A stretch of DNA of 64,000 bases, taken from Hyphomicrobiales bacterium (GTDB taxonomy: Bacteria; Pseudomonadota; Alphaproteobacteria; Rhizobiales; Rhizobiaceae). Below the pieces are notes generated by a model. The model did no database searches, was not told the DNA's origin, and worked only from the letters and a program-made list of their open reading frames with translations. Location: the NCBI GenBank assembly GCA_900472625.1, contig UCIT01000007.1, positions 266,297 to 330,296 of the forward strand. Direction: 5' to 3'. The translations under genes and the position numbers were made by a program. Shown here one piece after another: positions 1 through 6,502 of this stretch. The stretch's first letter is position 1. Each line of letters begins with the position of its first letter.

Positions 1-317
1 GCTTCCTGGAAATCGCAGGTTTCTTTAACGACGTCGGCGACGACAAGCCAGCGGTCATGTTCCTGCACGTCCGTGAACCCCACATCATCGATCGGATCGC
101 TGCTCGAGTCGCTCGTCGCGGATGGTCGATGATGAAGGTAATCGTGCGCTCGAAGCGAGCCGAGCATGTCACCTCGAACGCAGCCGACCTCGGCGTTGAT
201 GACATTGAGTACGATGCGGAGATCGCCAATAACGGCACGCTCGACGACCTCGCCAAGAAGGCCGATCAGCTTTTGTTCAAGAACGGGCTGATCCAACAGC
301 TTTCTCTATTGCATTGA
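1..317 (+). CDS. C-terminal part of a possible P-loop nucleotide kinase-like phage protein (5' end outside window)
   Basis: The reading frame is open from base 3 to the stop at 317, so the gene begins before the window and only its last ~104 residues are seen. The visible part has a MFLHVREP stretch followed by a VTSNAADLGVDDIEYDAEIANNGTLDDL region. A 'REP ... TSN..D ... YD..I.N.GTL..L' layout resembles the C-terminal half of P-loop nucleoside-monophosphate-kinase-like proteins known from phages, but the P-loop would lie outside the window, so this is tentative. It is the first gene of the visible early operon, and a 17-bp palindrome follows directly after its stop. Confidence 0.5.
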   Translation, partial: FLEIAGFFNDVGDDKPAVMFLHVREPHIIDRIAARVARRGWSMMKVIVRSKRAEHVTSNAADLGVDDIEYDAEIANNGTLDDLAKKADQLLFKNGLIQQLSLLH

Positions 318-324
318 TCTTCTG

Positions 325-341
325 TTCAACATACAGTTGAT
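325..341. repeat. Dispersed operator-like palindrome, copy 1
   Basis: TTCAAC-ATACA-GTTGAT. It lies in the gap between the first gene and the gene starting at 376, 34 bp upstream of that start. It belongs to the 17-bp family described in the findings. Confidence 0.75.
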
Positions 342-375
342 TAACCAAGTTCCAATCACCCTGTCGGAGACACTC

Positions 376-996
376 ATGAAAGCCCAAACCCACGCCCGCT
401 CTGAGGATAATCTCAAGAACCACCCTGGCGCTAATCCTCACCGAGGTCAGCTCGGTCAGTGTGGCCAGTTCCTCGGTGTCGTGACGCGCGAATTCCGTCG
501 TTTTCCCGGTGACCGTCCGAGTACACTGGTGGGTCCCTTCGACGCCTCGCGATACGTCCCTCATCAGGGCGCGCAGGAGATCGCGCGTCGTCAGCGTCAG
601 GCTGCTCACTTGGCCGCGAAGAAAACCTTCCCGGTCAGACCCGTCGGACGTTTCGGTTGGCCGACGCCAGTCGACAATCTCAACACCATGTATCCCCACG
701 AAGTGAAGATCATCACTGAGTCGATGCCTTGCGCACCACTGGCGCCACGCGCGCCTATTGCAATCGGTGGCGTGCAGGACAGTGGCAACCCTGTCGGACG
801 TCATGTCTCGTGGACCAGCAACGGCAAGGAAAAGACTGGGCAGATCAGCCACGTTGTCCCGGCCGGCAAGTTCCCGGCTGACGTGGGCGCCAAAGTCAAG
901 GACGTCAGTTCGAGCCCACGCGATGAGGAGTCCTTCGTCGTGCTCGCAGATGGCAAGAGCTACTGGCCGCGCAAGAGCGTGCTCAACTTTGCTTAA
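376..996 (+). CDS. Hypothetical phage protein with C-terminal SH3/Tudor-like region
   Basis: 206 residues from the ATG at 376, which is preceded by a GGAG; an upstream in-frame alternative start at 337 overlaps the palindrome and has no ribosome site. The N-terminal ~100 residues are rich in Arg, Gln and Pro, with no family I recognise. The last ~65 residues (HVSWTSNGKEKTGQ ... FVVLADGKSYWPRKSVLNF) look like a small beta-barrel of the Tudor/SH3 type found in many short phage proteins, in which a conserved 'V.W' strand is followed by a 'G.I' turn. It sits between two palindrome copies, so it may be an independently controlled unit. Function unknown. Confidence 0.65.
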   Translation: MKAQTHARSEDNLKNHPGANPHRGQLGQCGQFLGVVTREFRRFPGDRPSTLVGPFDASRYVPHQGAQEIARRQRQAAHLAAKKTFPVRPVGRFGWPTPVDNLNTMYPHEVKIITESMPCAPLAPRAPIAIGGVQDSGNPVGRHVSWTSNGKEKTGQISHVVPAGKFPADVGAKVKDVSSSPRDEESFVVLADGKSYWPRKSVLNFA

Positions 997-999
997 TTA

Positions 1000-1016
1000 T
1001 TCAACTATTTGTTGAT
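1000..1016. repeat. Dispersed operator-like palindrome, copy 2
   Basis: TTCAAC-TATTT-GTTGAT, preceded by TTA. It starts 4 bp after the stop of the preceding gene and ends 11 bp before the ATG at 1028. That leaves no room for a promoter downstream of it. Confidence 0.8.
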
Positions 1017-1027
1017 TGGACCCCGTT

Positions 1028-1582
1028 ATGGAAACTTCCAATGCGATCGAGTGCCCGTGCTGTGGTCAACCAGTGCCGGAAGCCAAGTTCCTCGCTGACC
1101 CCACCTCCAACGTCATCACAAACGGCGACAAGACGGTGAAGATGTCAACACAGCAGTTCAAGCTTGCTCGATACCTCATTGAGAAGTTTCCGAACATGGC
1201 GACGAAAGAGCAGATCTACGACAACGTCTTCATGGCTGCCAATGGTGAGGGACCGGGGCTCAAGATCGTGGACGTCATCGTCTGCAAAGTGCGCCCTCTC
1301 CTCGCCGAAGTCGATCTCGTCATCTCGACGGTCTGGGGCAAAGGCTATCAGCTCATGGAGACCGATCGGATGAACGCCATGTCGATCCGCGATGCGGGCA
1401 TCCGCATGCGCTCGCCGGGCTCAATGCACCGCTGGACGCCAGAGGACGACGAACAGTTGCGTTACCTCGCGAGCCGGAAGTTCAACGTCAGCCAGTGCGC
1501 GACCGTGATGCGGCTGCCGTACATGACGATCGAACGGCACATGAAAGCGATCAAGGCTGAGTCCCTAGCCACCGCCGACTGA
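1028..1582 (+). CDS. Putative transcription regulator: zinc ribbon, OmpR-type winged helix and C-terminal Myb/GcrA-like helix-turn-helix
   Basis: 184 residues from ATG 1028; a TTG at 1016 is also in frame but overlaps the palindrome. Three parts are visible. A CPCC motif with a following GQPVP resembles half of a zinc ribbon. Residues ~35-115 match the PhoB/OmpR winged-helix effector domain, including a TQQFKLARYL-like helix, a KEQIYDNVF helix, a recognition helix with VDVIVCKVRPLL, and a terminal WGKGYQLM wing. Residues ~135-180 begin with RWTPEDDEQLRYLA and resemble the SANT/GcrA-like short HTH. There is no receiver domain, so it is not a classic response regulator. It probably controls phage genes; whether it reads the adjacent palindrome is unknown. 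Confidence 0.7.
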   Translation: METSNAIECPCCGQPVPEAKFLADPTSNVITNGDKTVKMSTQQFKLARYLIEKFPNMATKEQIYDNVFMAANGEGPGLKIVDVIVCKVRPLLAEVDLVISTVWGKGYQLMETDRMNAMSIRDAGIRMRSPGSMHRWTPEDDEQLRYLASRKFNVSQCATVMRLPYMTIERHMKAIKAESLATAD

Positions 1583-1606
1583 CCCCACCCCTACAGGAGC
1601 ACCCGC

Positions 1607-1957
1607 ATGACCACCGAAGACGAAGATTTTGGCCTTGGAGGCGATGGACGCAAAGTGAAGAAGAGCGACAACCAAAAGAAGAGCGGTGCCGATGCACATG
1701 GTGTTGCGCGCGATCAGCTCCGTGCTTTCATCGAGCGCATTGAGCGACTCGAGGAAGAGAAGAAGACGATCGCTGATGACATCAAGGATGTCTATGGCGA
1801 AGCCAAGGGCACCGGCTTCGACACGAAGATCCTCAAGAAGGTGATCGCTCTCCGGAAAAAGGATGAACAGGAGCGGATGGAAGAAGAAGCCATCCTCGAC
1901 ACCTACCTGGCTGCGCTCGGCATGAAGATGCTCGAACAGGTCGAGGACGACGTCTAA
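1607..1957 (+). CDS. GapR-like DNA-binding protein (DUF2312/UPF0335 family)
   Basis: 116 residues; ATG 1607 follows an AGGAG. Residues ~32-115 ([28 protein letters not shown]...[17 protein letters not shown]) are a clear match to the DUF2312/GapR family. Its Caulobacter member is a coiled-coil protein that encircles overtwisted AT-rich DNA and stimulates topoisomerases ahead of forks and transcription. Chromosomal family members are about 80-90 residues; this one has a ~30-residue charged N-terminal extension containing [10 protein letters not shown]. Its stop overlaps the next start as TAATG, so the two are translationally coupled. A role in phage replication or transcription topology is inferred from the family. 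Confidence 0.85.
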   Translation: MTTEDEDFGLGGDGRKVKKSDNQKKSGADAHGVARDQLRAFIERIERLEEEKKTIADDIKDVYGEAKGTGFDTKILKKVIALRKKDEQERMEEEAILDTYLAALGMKMLEQVEDDV

Positions 1958-2193
1958 TGTCGCTCGAAAACCTCATCCGCGAGGCGATGGTCGAAGGCGG
2001 TATCACCGCGCTCAACATCTTCAACAACGGGGATGGGGTTTTCCAGGCCAACGTCGGCAAGCGCTCTGTCGGTGCCTACAAAATCATCCGTCACGCCGAC
2101 CCTGTGAAGTGCATCACCAAGGCCTTCGAGGCCGGGATGAAGCTTCAGCCCAAGCCCACAACCTCTGATCAATTTGAGGATCTGCTCGGATGA
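1957..2193 (+). CDS. Small tagged phage protein, paralogue A
   Basis: 78 residues, ending in DQFEDLLG. The body (LENLIREAMVEGG, then a VFQANVG-like strand region and a helix before the tag) resembles the proteins at 2190 and 3316, so the three look like copies of one family: a short helix, a beta region with a G-D-G or S-D-G turn, a second helix, a linker and the tag. No known family is recognised. It is coupled to both neighbours by overlapping start and stop codons (TAATG upstream, GGATGA downstream). The GAGG inside the tag codons can also serve as ribosome site for the next gene. Confidence 0.7.
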   Translation: MSLENLIREAMVEGGITALNIFNNGDGVFQANVGKRSVGAYKIIRHADPVKCITKAFEAGMKLQPKPTTSDQFEDLLG

Positions 2194-2468
2194 GCGATGT
2201 TCCCGACGAACTTTCCAAGGCTTTGCGTCTGCTGGTCAAGCGCGGCAATCTCACGCATCTGTCGGTCATTTCTTCCGACGGCGTCTGGAAGGCTGCCTAC
2301 CGTGGAGTCGACGACCGGGATTTCCGCCATGTGCAGGGTACCGACATCGTCGACGTGCTCATGGAAGCGGTCACCGGTCGCCGGTCGAAAGCGCGGAAAA
2401 TCGAAAAGCCAGCCAAGGTGCAGCCCGTTGCGGCAGCGGCCGACGAATTCGAGGACTTGCTCGGATAA
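2190..2468 (+). CDS. Small tagged phage protein, paralogue B
   Basis: 92 residues, ending in DEFEDLLG. Residues 5-60 (LSKALRLLVKRGNLTHLSVISSDGVWKAAYRG ... VDVLMEAV) align in layout with the genes at 1957 and 3316. A basic linker of about 25 residues (SKARKIEKPAK) separates the body from the tag, suggesting the tag is displayed on a flexible arm. The start overlaps the previous stop by 4 bp, and the stop overlaps the next ATG (TAATGG). Unknown function. Confidence 0.7.
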   Translation: MSDVPDELSKALRLLVKRGNLTHLSVISSDGVWKAAYRGVDDRDFRHVQGTDIVDVLMEAVTGRRSKARKIEKPAKVQPVAAAADEFEDLLG

Positions 2469-3319
2469 TGGCAAAGCTCACCAAAGCTCAGGCAAAAGCC
2501 CACGCACAGGCTTGCGACATTCTCACCAAGCCGGTCCTCACCGATGACGACAAGGACTTCGTGCTCAAGAACTGGAACGAGTCGGCCAACCACGTCAACG
2601 GAGCGGCCGGCGCCTTCTTCACCCCCTATGATCTCGCCTTCGACTTCACGATCGACGCGATCGGACAGGGAGGCTACGGCGGTCGCGTGATCGACCTGTG
2701 TGCGGGCATCGGCATGCTTTCTTACGCCGTCTGGCATCGCAGCCATCGGCGGGCGCGCATCACCTGCATTGAGCGGAATCCCGACTACCTTGCCGTCGGC
2801 AAGAAGATCCTGCCCGATGCCGAATGGATCCTGGCGGATGTGCTCAACGTGCCGGGGATGGCTCTCGACAAGTTCGACGTCGCGATCAGCAATCCACCTT
2901 TCGGCGCCATCAAGCGGGACAAGAACGCGCCCCGATACACCGGCAGGGATTTCGAGTTCCATGTGATCGACGTTGCAGCTCACGTAGCGCGATCCGGCGC
3001 TTTCATTGTGCCTCAGATGTCCGCTGGCTTCAAATTCAGCGGCCGTGGCTACTACGAGCGCCAGACCAACGGTAAAGCTTTCGATTTCCAGAGGCTCACC
3101 GGGCTGCACTTCGAGGCCGGATGCGGGATCGATACCAACTACTACATCAACGATTGGAAGGGCGTGTCGCCAATGTGCGAGATCCTGTGCGTTGAGTTCG
3201 AGAACGCCGAGGACGTCGCTGAGCAACAGGGCGCCTACACGCAGCGCATGACCGAAGAATTCTCGATGATGCAATGGGCTCTTCAATTTGAAGACCAGTT
3301 CGAGGACCTGCTCGGATGA
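2468..3319 (+). CDS. SAM-dependent DNA methyltransferase (adenine-N6 type), tagged
   Basis: 283 residues from ATG 2468. Motif I is VIDLCAGIG (residues ~74-82) and the catalytic motif IV is NPPFG (142-146), with an upstream GAFFTP at ~48-53. This order and the NPPF tetrad are typical of gamma-class adenine-N6 methyltransferases. There is no recognisable target-recognition domain of the usual size and no restriction partner, so it is an orphan enzyme, plausibly for self-marking against host restriction. The protein ends DQFEDLLG. Open frame continues upstream of 2468 to 2174, but that stretch is a shadow of the preceding gene. The next gene overlaps by 4 bp. Confidence 0.8.
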   Translation: MAKLTKAQAKAHAQACDILTKPVLTDDDKDFVLKNWNESANHVNGAAGAFFTPYDLAFDFTIDAIGQGGYGGRVIDLCAGIGMLSYAVWHRSHRRARITCIERNPDYLAVGKKILPDAEWILADVLNVPGMALDKFDVAISNPPFGAIKRDKNAPRYTGRDFEFHVIDVAAHVARSGAFIVPQMSAGFKFSGRGYYERQTNGKAFDFQRLTGLHFEAGCGIDTNYYINDWKGVSPMCEILCVEFENAEDVAEQQGAYTQRMTEEFSMMQWALQFEDQFEDLLG

Positions 3320-3555
3320 AGACGCTCGATAGACTGATCGACGAGGCGATGGCATCCGGCGATTGGTACGGCATTACAATCTTTGCCGGCCGTGGAGATG
3401 GACCGCGTGTCAATCTTCTTCGCAATGTTTCCACGGCACAGGCTGACCAGGTCACCGATCCGTCAATACCTGCCTCCGTGCGCCTCAGACGCATCATTGA
3501 AGATAACACCACGGCGGCCGACCAAGCCGATCTGTTCGACGACCTGTTAGGATAG
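3316..3555 (+). CDS. Small tagged phage protein, paralogue C
   Basis: 79 residues, ending in QADLFDDLLG. The body (LDRLIDEAMASGDWYGITIFAGRGDG ...) aligns in layout with the proteins at 1957 and 2190. The tag variant FDD instead of FED has different codons, and the gene ends in TAG two bases before the next ATG rather than with the usual GGATGA overlap. QADLF also fits the bacterial sliding-clamp pentapeptide pattern (Q-x-[SD]-L-F), which may be chance. Function unknown. Confidence 0.7.
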   Translation: MKTLDRLIDEAMASGDWYGITIFAGRGDGPRVNLLRNVSTAQADQVTDPSIPASVRLRRIIEDNTTAADQADLFDDLLG

Positions 3556-3557
3556 CA

Positions 3558-4946
3558 ATGACCATCACCCTGCATGAAGGCGATAGCCGCCAAGTCCTTC
3601 GCGAGATGATCGAGCGCGGTGAGTTCGTCGACTCCTGCGTCTGCGATCCGCCGTATGGTCTCGTCAGCGTCACCAAGCGTTTTGGCAAGGAGGGAGCGGC
3701 ACCGGCCAAGGAAGGTCGCGACGGTCTTTATGCTCGCCAGTCCAGGGGTTTCATGGGGCAGCTTTGGGACGGCACGCAGATCGAGCGCGATCCTGAGTTC
3801 TGGAAGCTCGTCTTCGCCGTGATGAAGCCCGGCGCCTATATCGTGGCATTCTCGTCGAGCCGGACCTATGGTTACATGCAGGTCGCCATGGAGCAGGCTG
3901 GCTTCATCACGCATCCGATGATCGGCTGGACCTTTTCGAGCGGTTTCCCCAAGGCGCACAACGCTTCCCGTGCGATCGACCAGGCGCTTGGGTTGAAGGG
4001 CGGCAAGAAAGCCACTGGTGAACCTGTCCGTCGCCTTCGACCAGGAGCTGATCAGAACAAGGACGGTTCGTGGGAGAAGCTTGACGATCGCGAATATCAG
4101 CCGGGCGTATACGAGCCCGTTTCCGAAGAGGCTATTGAGTGGGAGGGTTGGCACTACGGTGGCCAGGCTCGAAAGCCAGCGATGGAACCGATCTATGTTG
4201 GCCAGAAGCCATTCAGCGAGAAGAATGGCGCCCTGAACATCCTGAAACACGGCGTTGGCGCGGTGAATATTGACGGGTGCCGGGTACCGACGGACGAAAG
4301 CACACGCCGGAAAGGCTCTGCTGACATGGGATATCATGGCGGATTGAGTTCTGAGAGCTACCTAACCGGCAGTGATGCAGGGCGCTGGCCAGCGAACCTG
4401 ATCCATGACGGCTCAGATGAGGTCATCGCACTCTTCCCAGACAGCGCCGGTCAGCGCGGCGATCTAAAGTCCCACGGCAGCCCGCGACAATCGCCCAACG
4501 GCATATACAATGGCATGCGACCGGCCCTCGACCACCAGGCACGCAACGACAGCGGCTCAGCAGCGCGTTTCTTCGAGTCCTATCCGTTCGAGGGCAAGCC
4601 GATCTTCCATTTTCCCAAAGCGAACTCCAAGGATCGCGCTGGCAGCAAGCACCCTACGGTGAAGCCCATCGCACTCATGCGCTCGCTGATACGCCACGTC
4701 ACGCCACCAGGGGGTCGCACGCTCGATCCTTTCGCCGGCAGCGGGACGACAGGTCAGGCAGCTCGTGAGGAAGGCGTGGGGGCTGTTCTCATCGAGCGCG
4801 AGCCTCAGTTCGCGAACGACATCCGACGACGGCTCGGATTGCCTTCCCCTACGGACAGCCTGTTTGACGACCTACTCGGCGAAGCTTTGCCCACCTATTC
4901 AACAAACAGTGGATTAACTGCTGATTTTGAGGATCTGCTCGGATGA
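3558..4946 (+). CDS. DNA methyltransferase, beta class (N4-cytosine/N6-adenine), with two C-terminal tags
   Basis: 462 residues. The catalytic CDPPYG is near the N-terminus (D30-PPYG) and the SAM-binding LDPFAGSGTTG is near the C-terminus (residues ~389-399), preceded by the HPTVKP element. This permuted order is the beta-class arrangement, as in CcrM-like and type III Mod enzymes. A long central region (~150-350) probably holds target recognition. After the enzyme fold come two copies of the tag: SLFDDLLG (codons for FDDLLG at 4863-4880) and a terminal DFEDLLG (4926-4943), joined by a 15-residue linker. The DNA for that linker contains a copy of the 17-bp palindrome. The start codon lies two bases after the previous stop. 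Confidence 0.85.
   Translation: MTITLHEGDSRQVLREMIERGEFVDSCVCDPPYGLVSVTKRFGKEGAAPAKEGRDGLYARQSRGFMGQLWDGTQIERDPEFWKLVFAVMKPGAYIVAFSSSRTYGYMQVAMEQAGFITHPMIGWTFSSGFPKAHNASRAIDQALGLKGGKKATGEPVRRLRPGADQNKDGSWEKLDDREYQPGVYEPVSEEAIEWEGWHYGGQARKPAMEPIYVGQKPFSEKNGALNILKHGVGAVNIDGCRVPTDESTRRKGSADMGYHGGLSSESYLTGSDAGRWPANLIHDGSDEVIALFPDSAGQRGDLKSHGSPRQSPNGIYNGMRPALDHQARNDSGSAARFFESYPFEGKPIFHFPKANSKDRAGSKHPTVKPIALMRSLIRHVTPPGGRTLDPFAGSGTTGQAAREEGVGAVLIEREPQFANDIRRRLGLPSPTDSLFDDLLGEALPTYSTNSGLTADFEDLLG
4898..4914. repeat. Dispersed operator-like palindrome, copy 3 (inside a coding sequence)
   Basis: TTCAAC-AAACA-GTGGAT, preceded by CTA. It lies within the last 50 bp of the methyltransferase gene, in the linker between two tag copies, and 28 bp before the start of the next gene at 4943. 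That distance matches the copies found in leaders. Confidence 0.65.
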
Positions 4947-5236
4947 AAGTTGATTGGAAGCGCGAGAACCGACCAAGCGGCAATTGGCCGATCGGGACCA
5001 AGGTTACCTACGCCGACGCCTGGGGTCACAACCCGGTCGATGGTCGTGTGATCAGCCATTACGCCAATGAGCACAACATCCTGGTCGAAGACGTCCGTGG
5101 CGTCCGTCACTTCGGCCAGACCTGGCGGATTACGAGCGGTCTGCCGGTCCAGGACATGTTCGACGACTTGCTCGGCGACGTCCCGCCAGCTCGCGCACCC
5201 CAACCTTCCAGCGATTTTGAGGATCTACTCGGATGA
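4943..5236 (+). CDS. Small SH3-like phage protein with two tags
   Basis: 97 residues. Residues ~14-70 (WPIGTKVTYADAWGHNPVDGRVISHY ... NILVEDVRGVRHFGQTWRI) look like a small SH3-type beta barrel. Then follow MFDDLLG (codons 5159-5176), a Pro/Ala-rich linker, and a terminal DFEDLLG (5216-5233). It starts within the previous stop (GGATGA) and ends the same way into the next gene. The doubled tag mirrors the methyltransferase just upstream. Confidence 0.7.
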   Translation: MKVDWKRENRPSGNWPIGTKVTYADAWGHNPVDGRVISHYANEHNILVEDVRGVRHFGQTWRITSGLPVQDMFDDLLGDVPPARAPQPSSDFEDLLG

Positions 5237-5454
5237 TCGAGAACAATGGCCCGTGCCAACACATCACCTGCGACGACTGTGGTGACGAGCTCGCCGATTT
5301 CCACCGGACGGAATTTTGGTCGATGCTCGCTGACGGCAAGGAACGCCAGTGGACGTTCGAGCAGGACGACCGCGGTCTCTGGGAACACTTCTGCCCTACC
5401 TGCCGTCCCAAGGAAGGTCGGCTGCAGCGCGCTCGGAGGATGTTCGGGCTATGA
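5233..5454 (+). CDS. Small zinc-ribbon phage protein
   Basis: 73 residues with two CxxC pairs, CDDC at ~13-16 and CPTC near 57, about 40 residues apart, and a basic C-terminus (RLQRARRMFGL). The pattern fits a zinc-binding ribbon. Unlike its upstream neighbours it lacks the FEDLLG tag. The start overlaps the previous stop, and its stop overlaps the next ATG (ATGA). Function unknown. Confidence 0.65.
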   Translation: MIENNGPCQHITCDDCGDELADFHRTEFWSMLADGKERQWTFEQDDRGLWEHFCPTCRPKEGRLQRARRMFGL

Positions 5455-5975
5455 AGAAGCGGCTTTCACTAGCATTCACCGGCCACCGTCCCGATAAACT
5501 TGGCGGATATGGCCACGCGGCGCACCGTCGTCTTGTCGTTCTTGCCAGGCAGGTCATCATCGCGATTGATCCCGATGAGGTGATCAGCGGCATGGCTCTT
5601 GGGTGGGATCAAGCCGTGGCGCAAGCTGCGATCGATCTCAGCGTGCCGTTTGTCGCAGCGATACCATTCCGAGGCCAGGATTCCCGCTGGCGATCGGATT
5701 CCCGGCAGGTCTACGAACGCCTGCTAGGGGAAGCCAAGGGCAGCGTGCTGATATTCGACGGCCAGCCTAGCGATGCCGAAGTTCCGCGCGCCATGCAAAA
5801 ACGCAACGAATGGATGGTCGATAACTCCGATCGCCTCATTGCTCTCTGGAACGGAACATCAGGCGGTACCGCCAATTGCGTTCGATACGCCGAGCGCCGT
5901 GGCAAGCAGATCGACAACCTTTGGGGATGCCACGAATCCAACCTCCCCCTCTCGACCTGGTGGATGCTGACATGA
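5451..5975 (+). CDS. SLOG-fold (DprA/LOG-like) nucleotide-binding protein
   Basis: 174 residues from ATG 5451, in 4-bp overlap with the previous stop. Features of the Rossmann-like SLOG superfamily are visible: FTGHRP near the N-terminus, ISGMALGWDQAVAQAAI as the GxxxGxD-type segment at ~44-60, and a late LIALWNGTSGGTANCVRYA segment at ~130-150. This layout matches the short phage and bacterial SLOG proteins of the DUF1273/TIGR00725 neighbourhood. SLOG proteins bind nucleotides or nucleotide-derived ligands, and several act in conflict systems. The role here is not evident. Confidence 0.75.
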   Translation: MKKRLSLAFTGHRPDKLGGYGHAAHRRLVVLARQVIIAIDPDEVISGMALGWDQAVAQAAIDLSVPFVAAIPFRGQDSRWRSDSRQVYERLLGEAKGSVLIFDGQPSDAEVPRAMQKRNEWMVDNSDRLIALWNGTSGGTANCVRYAERRGKQIDNLWGCHESNLPLSTWWMLT

Positions 5976-6190
5976 TCAGCGACCCGCAAGTCCGTGAACG
6001 TGCCGAGGTGCCCCGTGGATACCGCGGGCTCGGTCGCTGCATCCGTGAGAGCCACAGCGGCAAGGCCTTCCTCTTCGAGTATTACGGGGAGGAACTGTGG
6101 ATTCCCAAGAAGACGTTGGTCAAAGCTGAGGGTGGCTATTGGACGCCCATGTGGGCCATCGAAAGCGCTCAGAGATTTTCCCGTAGCTGA
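5972..6190 (+). CDS. Hypothetical small phage protein
   Basis: 72 residues, overlapping the preceding stop as ATGA. The C-terminal part (GKAFLFEYYGEELWIPKKTLVKAEG) alternates hydrophobic and polar residues, as expected of a small beta-rich fold, and ends in a short aromatic and basic tail. I do not recognise a family. It belongs to the same coupled early operon as the SLOG protein. Confidence 0.6.
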   Translation: MISDPQVRERAEVPRGYRGLGRCIRESHSGKAFLFEYYGEELWIPKKTLVKAEGGYWTPMWAIESAQRFSRS

Positions 6191-6211
6191 TTTGATGATA
6201 ATCCACTGCCC

Positions 6212-6502
6212 ATGGCAGACGTTTATCAAAAGAAGTATCGCTGGCGCCGGACACAGCTCGATGCGAACGACCCGCCAACCGACTTTGATTTCATAGGCTT
6301 TGACGGTGACCAGTCATTCGCCAGGATCCAATTCGACCGAACCAGCCATATGAAAATTGGCCTATGGAAGTGGAACAGCATCCACATTCCGTGGGTCCGG
6401 AGACACATTCTTCCGCACAACGGTTGGGGTGAGAACGCGCTAGACGCGGCTCGCCTCGCTGAAGAGCATTACGACCGTCTCAAAGAGCTGCACGGCCGCT
6501 AG
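6212..6502 (+). CDS. Hypothetical phage protein, last gene of the early operon
   Basis: 96 residues from ATG 6212, 21 bp after the preceding stop. It is rich in Trp, His and Arg. The central region (SFARIQFDRTSHMKIGLWKWNSIHI) looks like a beta sheet, followed by a helical segment (ALDAARLAEEHYDRLKEL). No family is recognised. It is followed by 470 bp with no long gene. Confidence 0.6.
   Translation: MADVYQKKYRWRRTQLDANDPPTDFDFIGFDGDQSFARIQFDRTSHMKIGLWKWNSIHIPWVRRHILPHNGWGENALDAARLAEEHYDRLKELHGR

Noticed and set aside
2174..2467. N-terminal extension of the first methyltransferase to 2174
   Set aside because: It would overlap the whole gene at 2190 in another frame, has no ribosome site and an Arg-rich shadow-type sequence. 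ATG 2468 is coupled to the previous stop.
2297..3355. Long minus-strand open frame opposite the first methyltransferase (352 codons)
   Set aside because: It is a shadow of the plus-strand gene in GC-rich DNA. The plus frame has methyltransferase motifs and overlapping start/stop coupling.
3547..3555. Sliding-clamp motif (QADLF) as explanation for the tag
   Set aside because: Only the protein ending at 3555 has the Q-x-D-L-F pattern. The other copies read QFEDLLG, EFEDLLG or DFEDLLG and do not fit.
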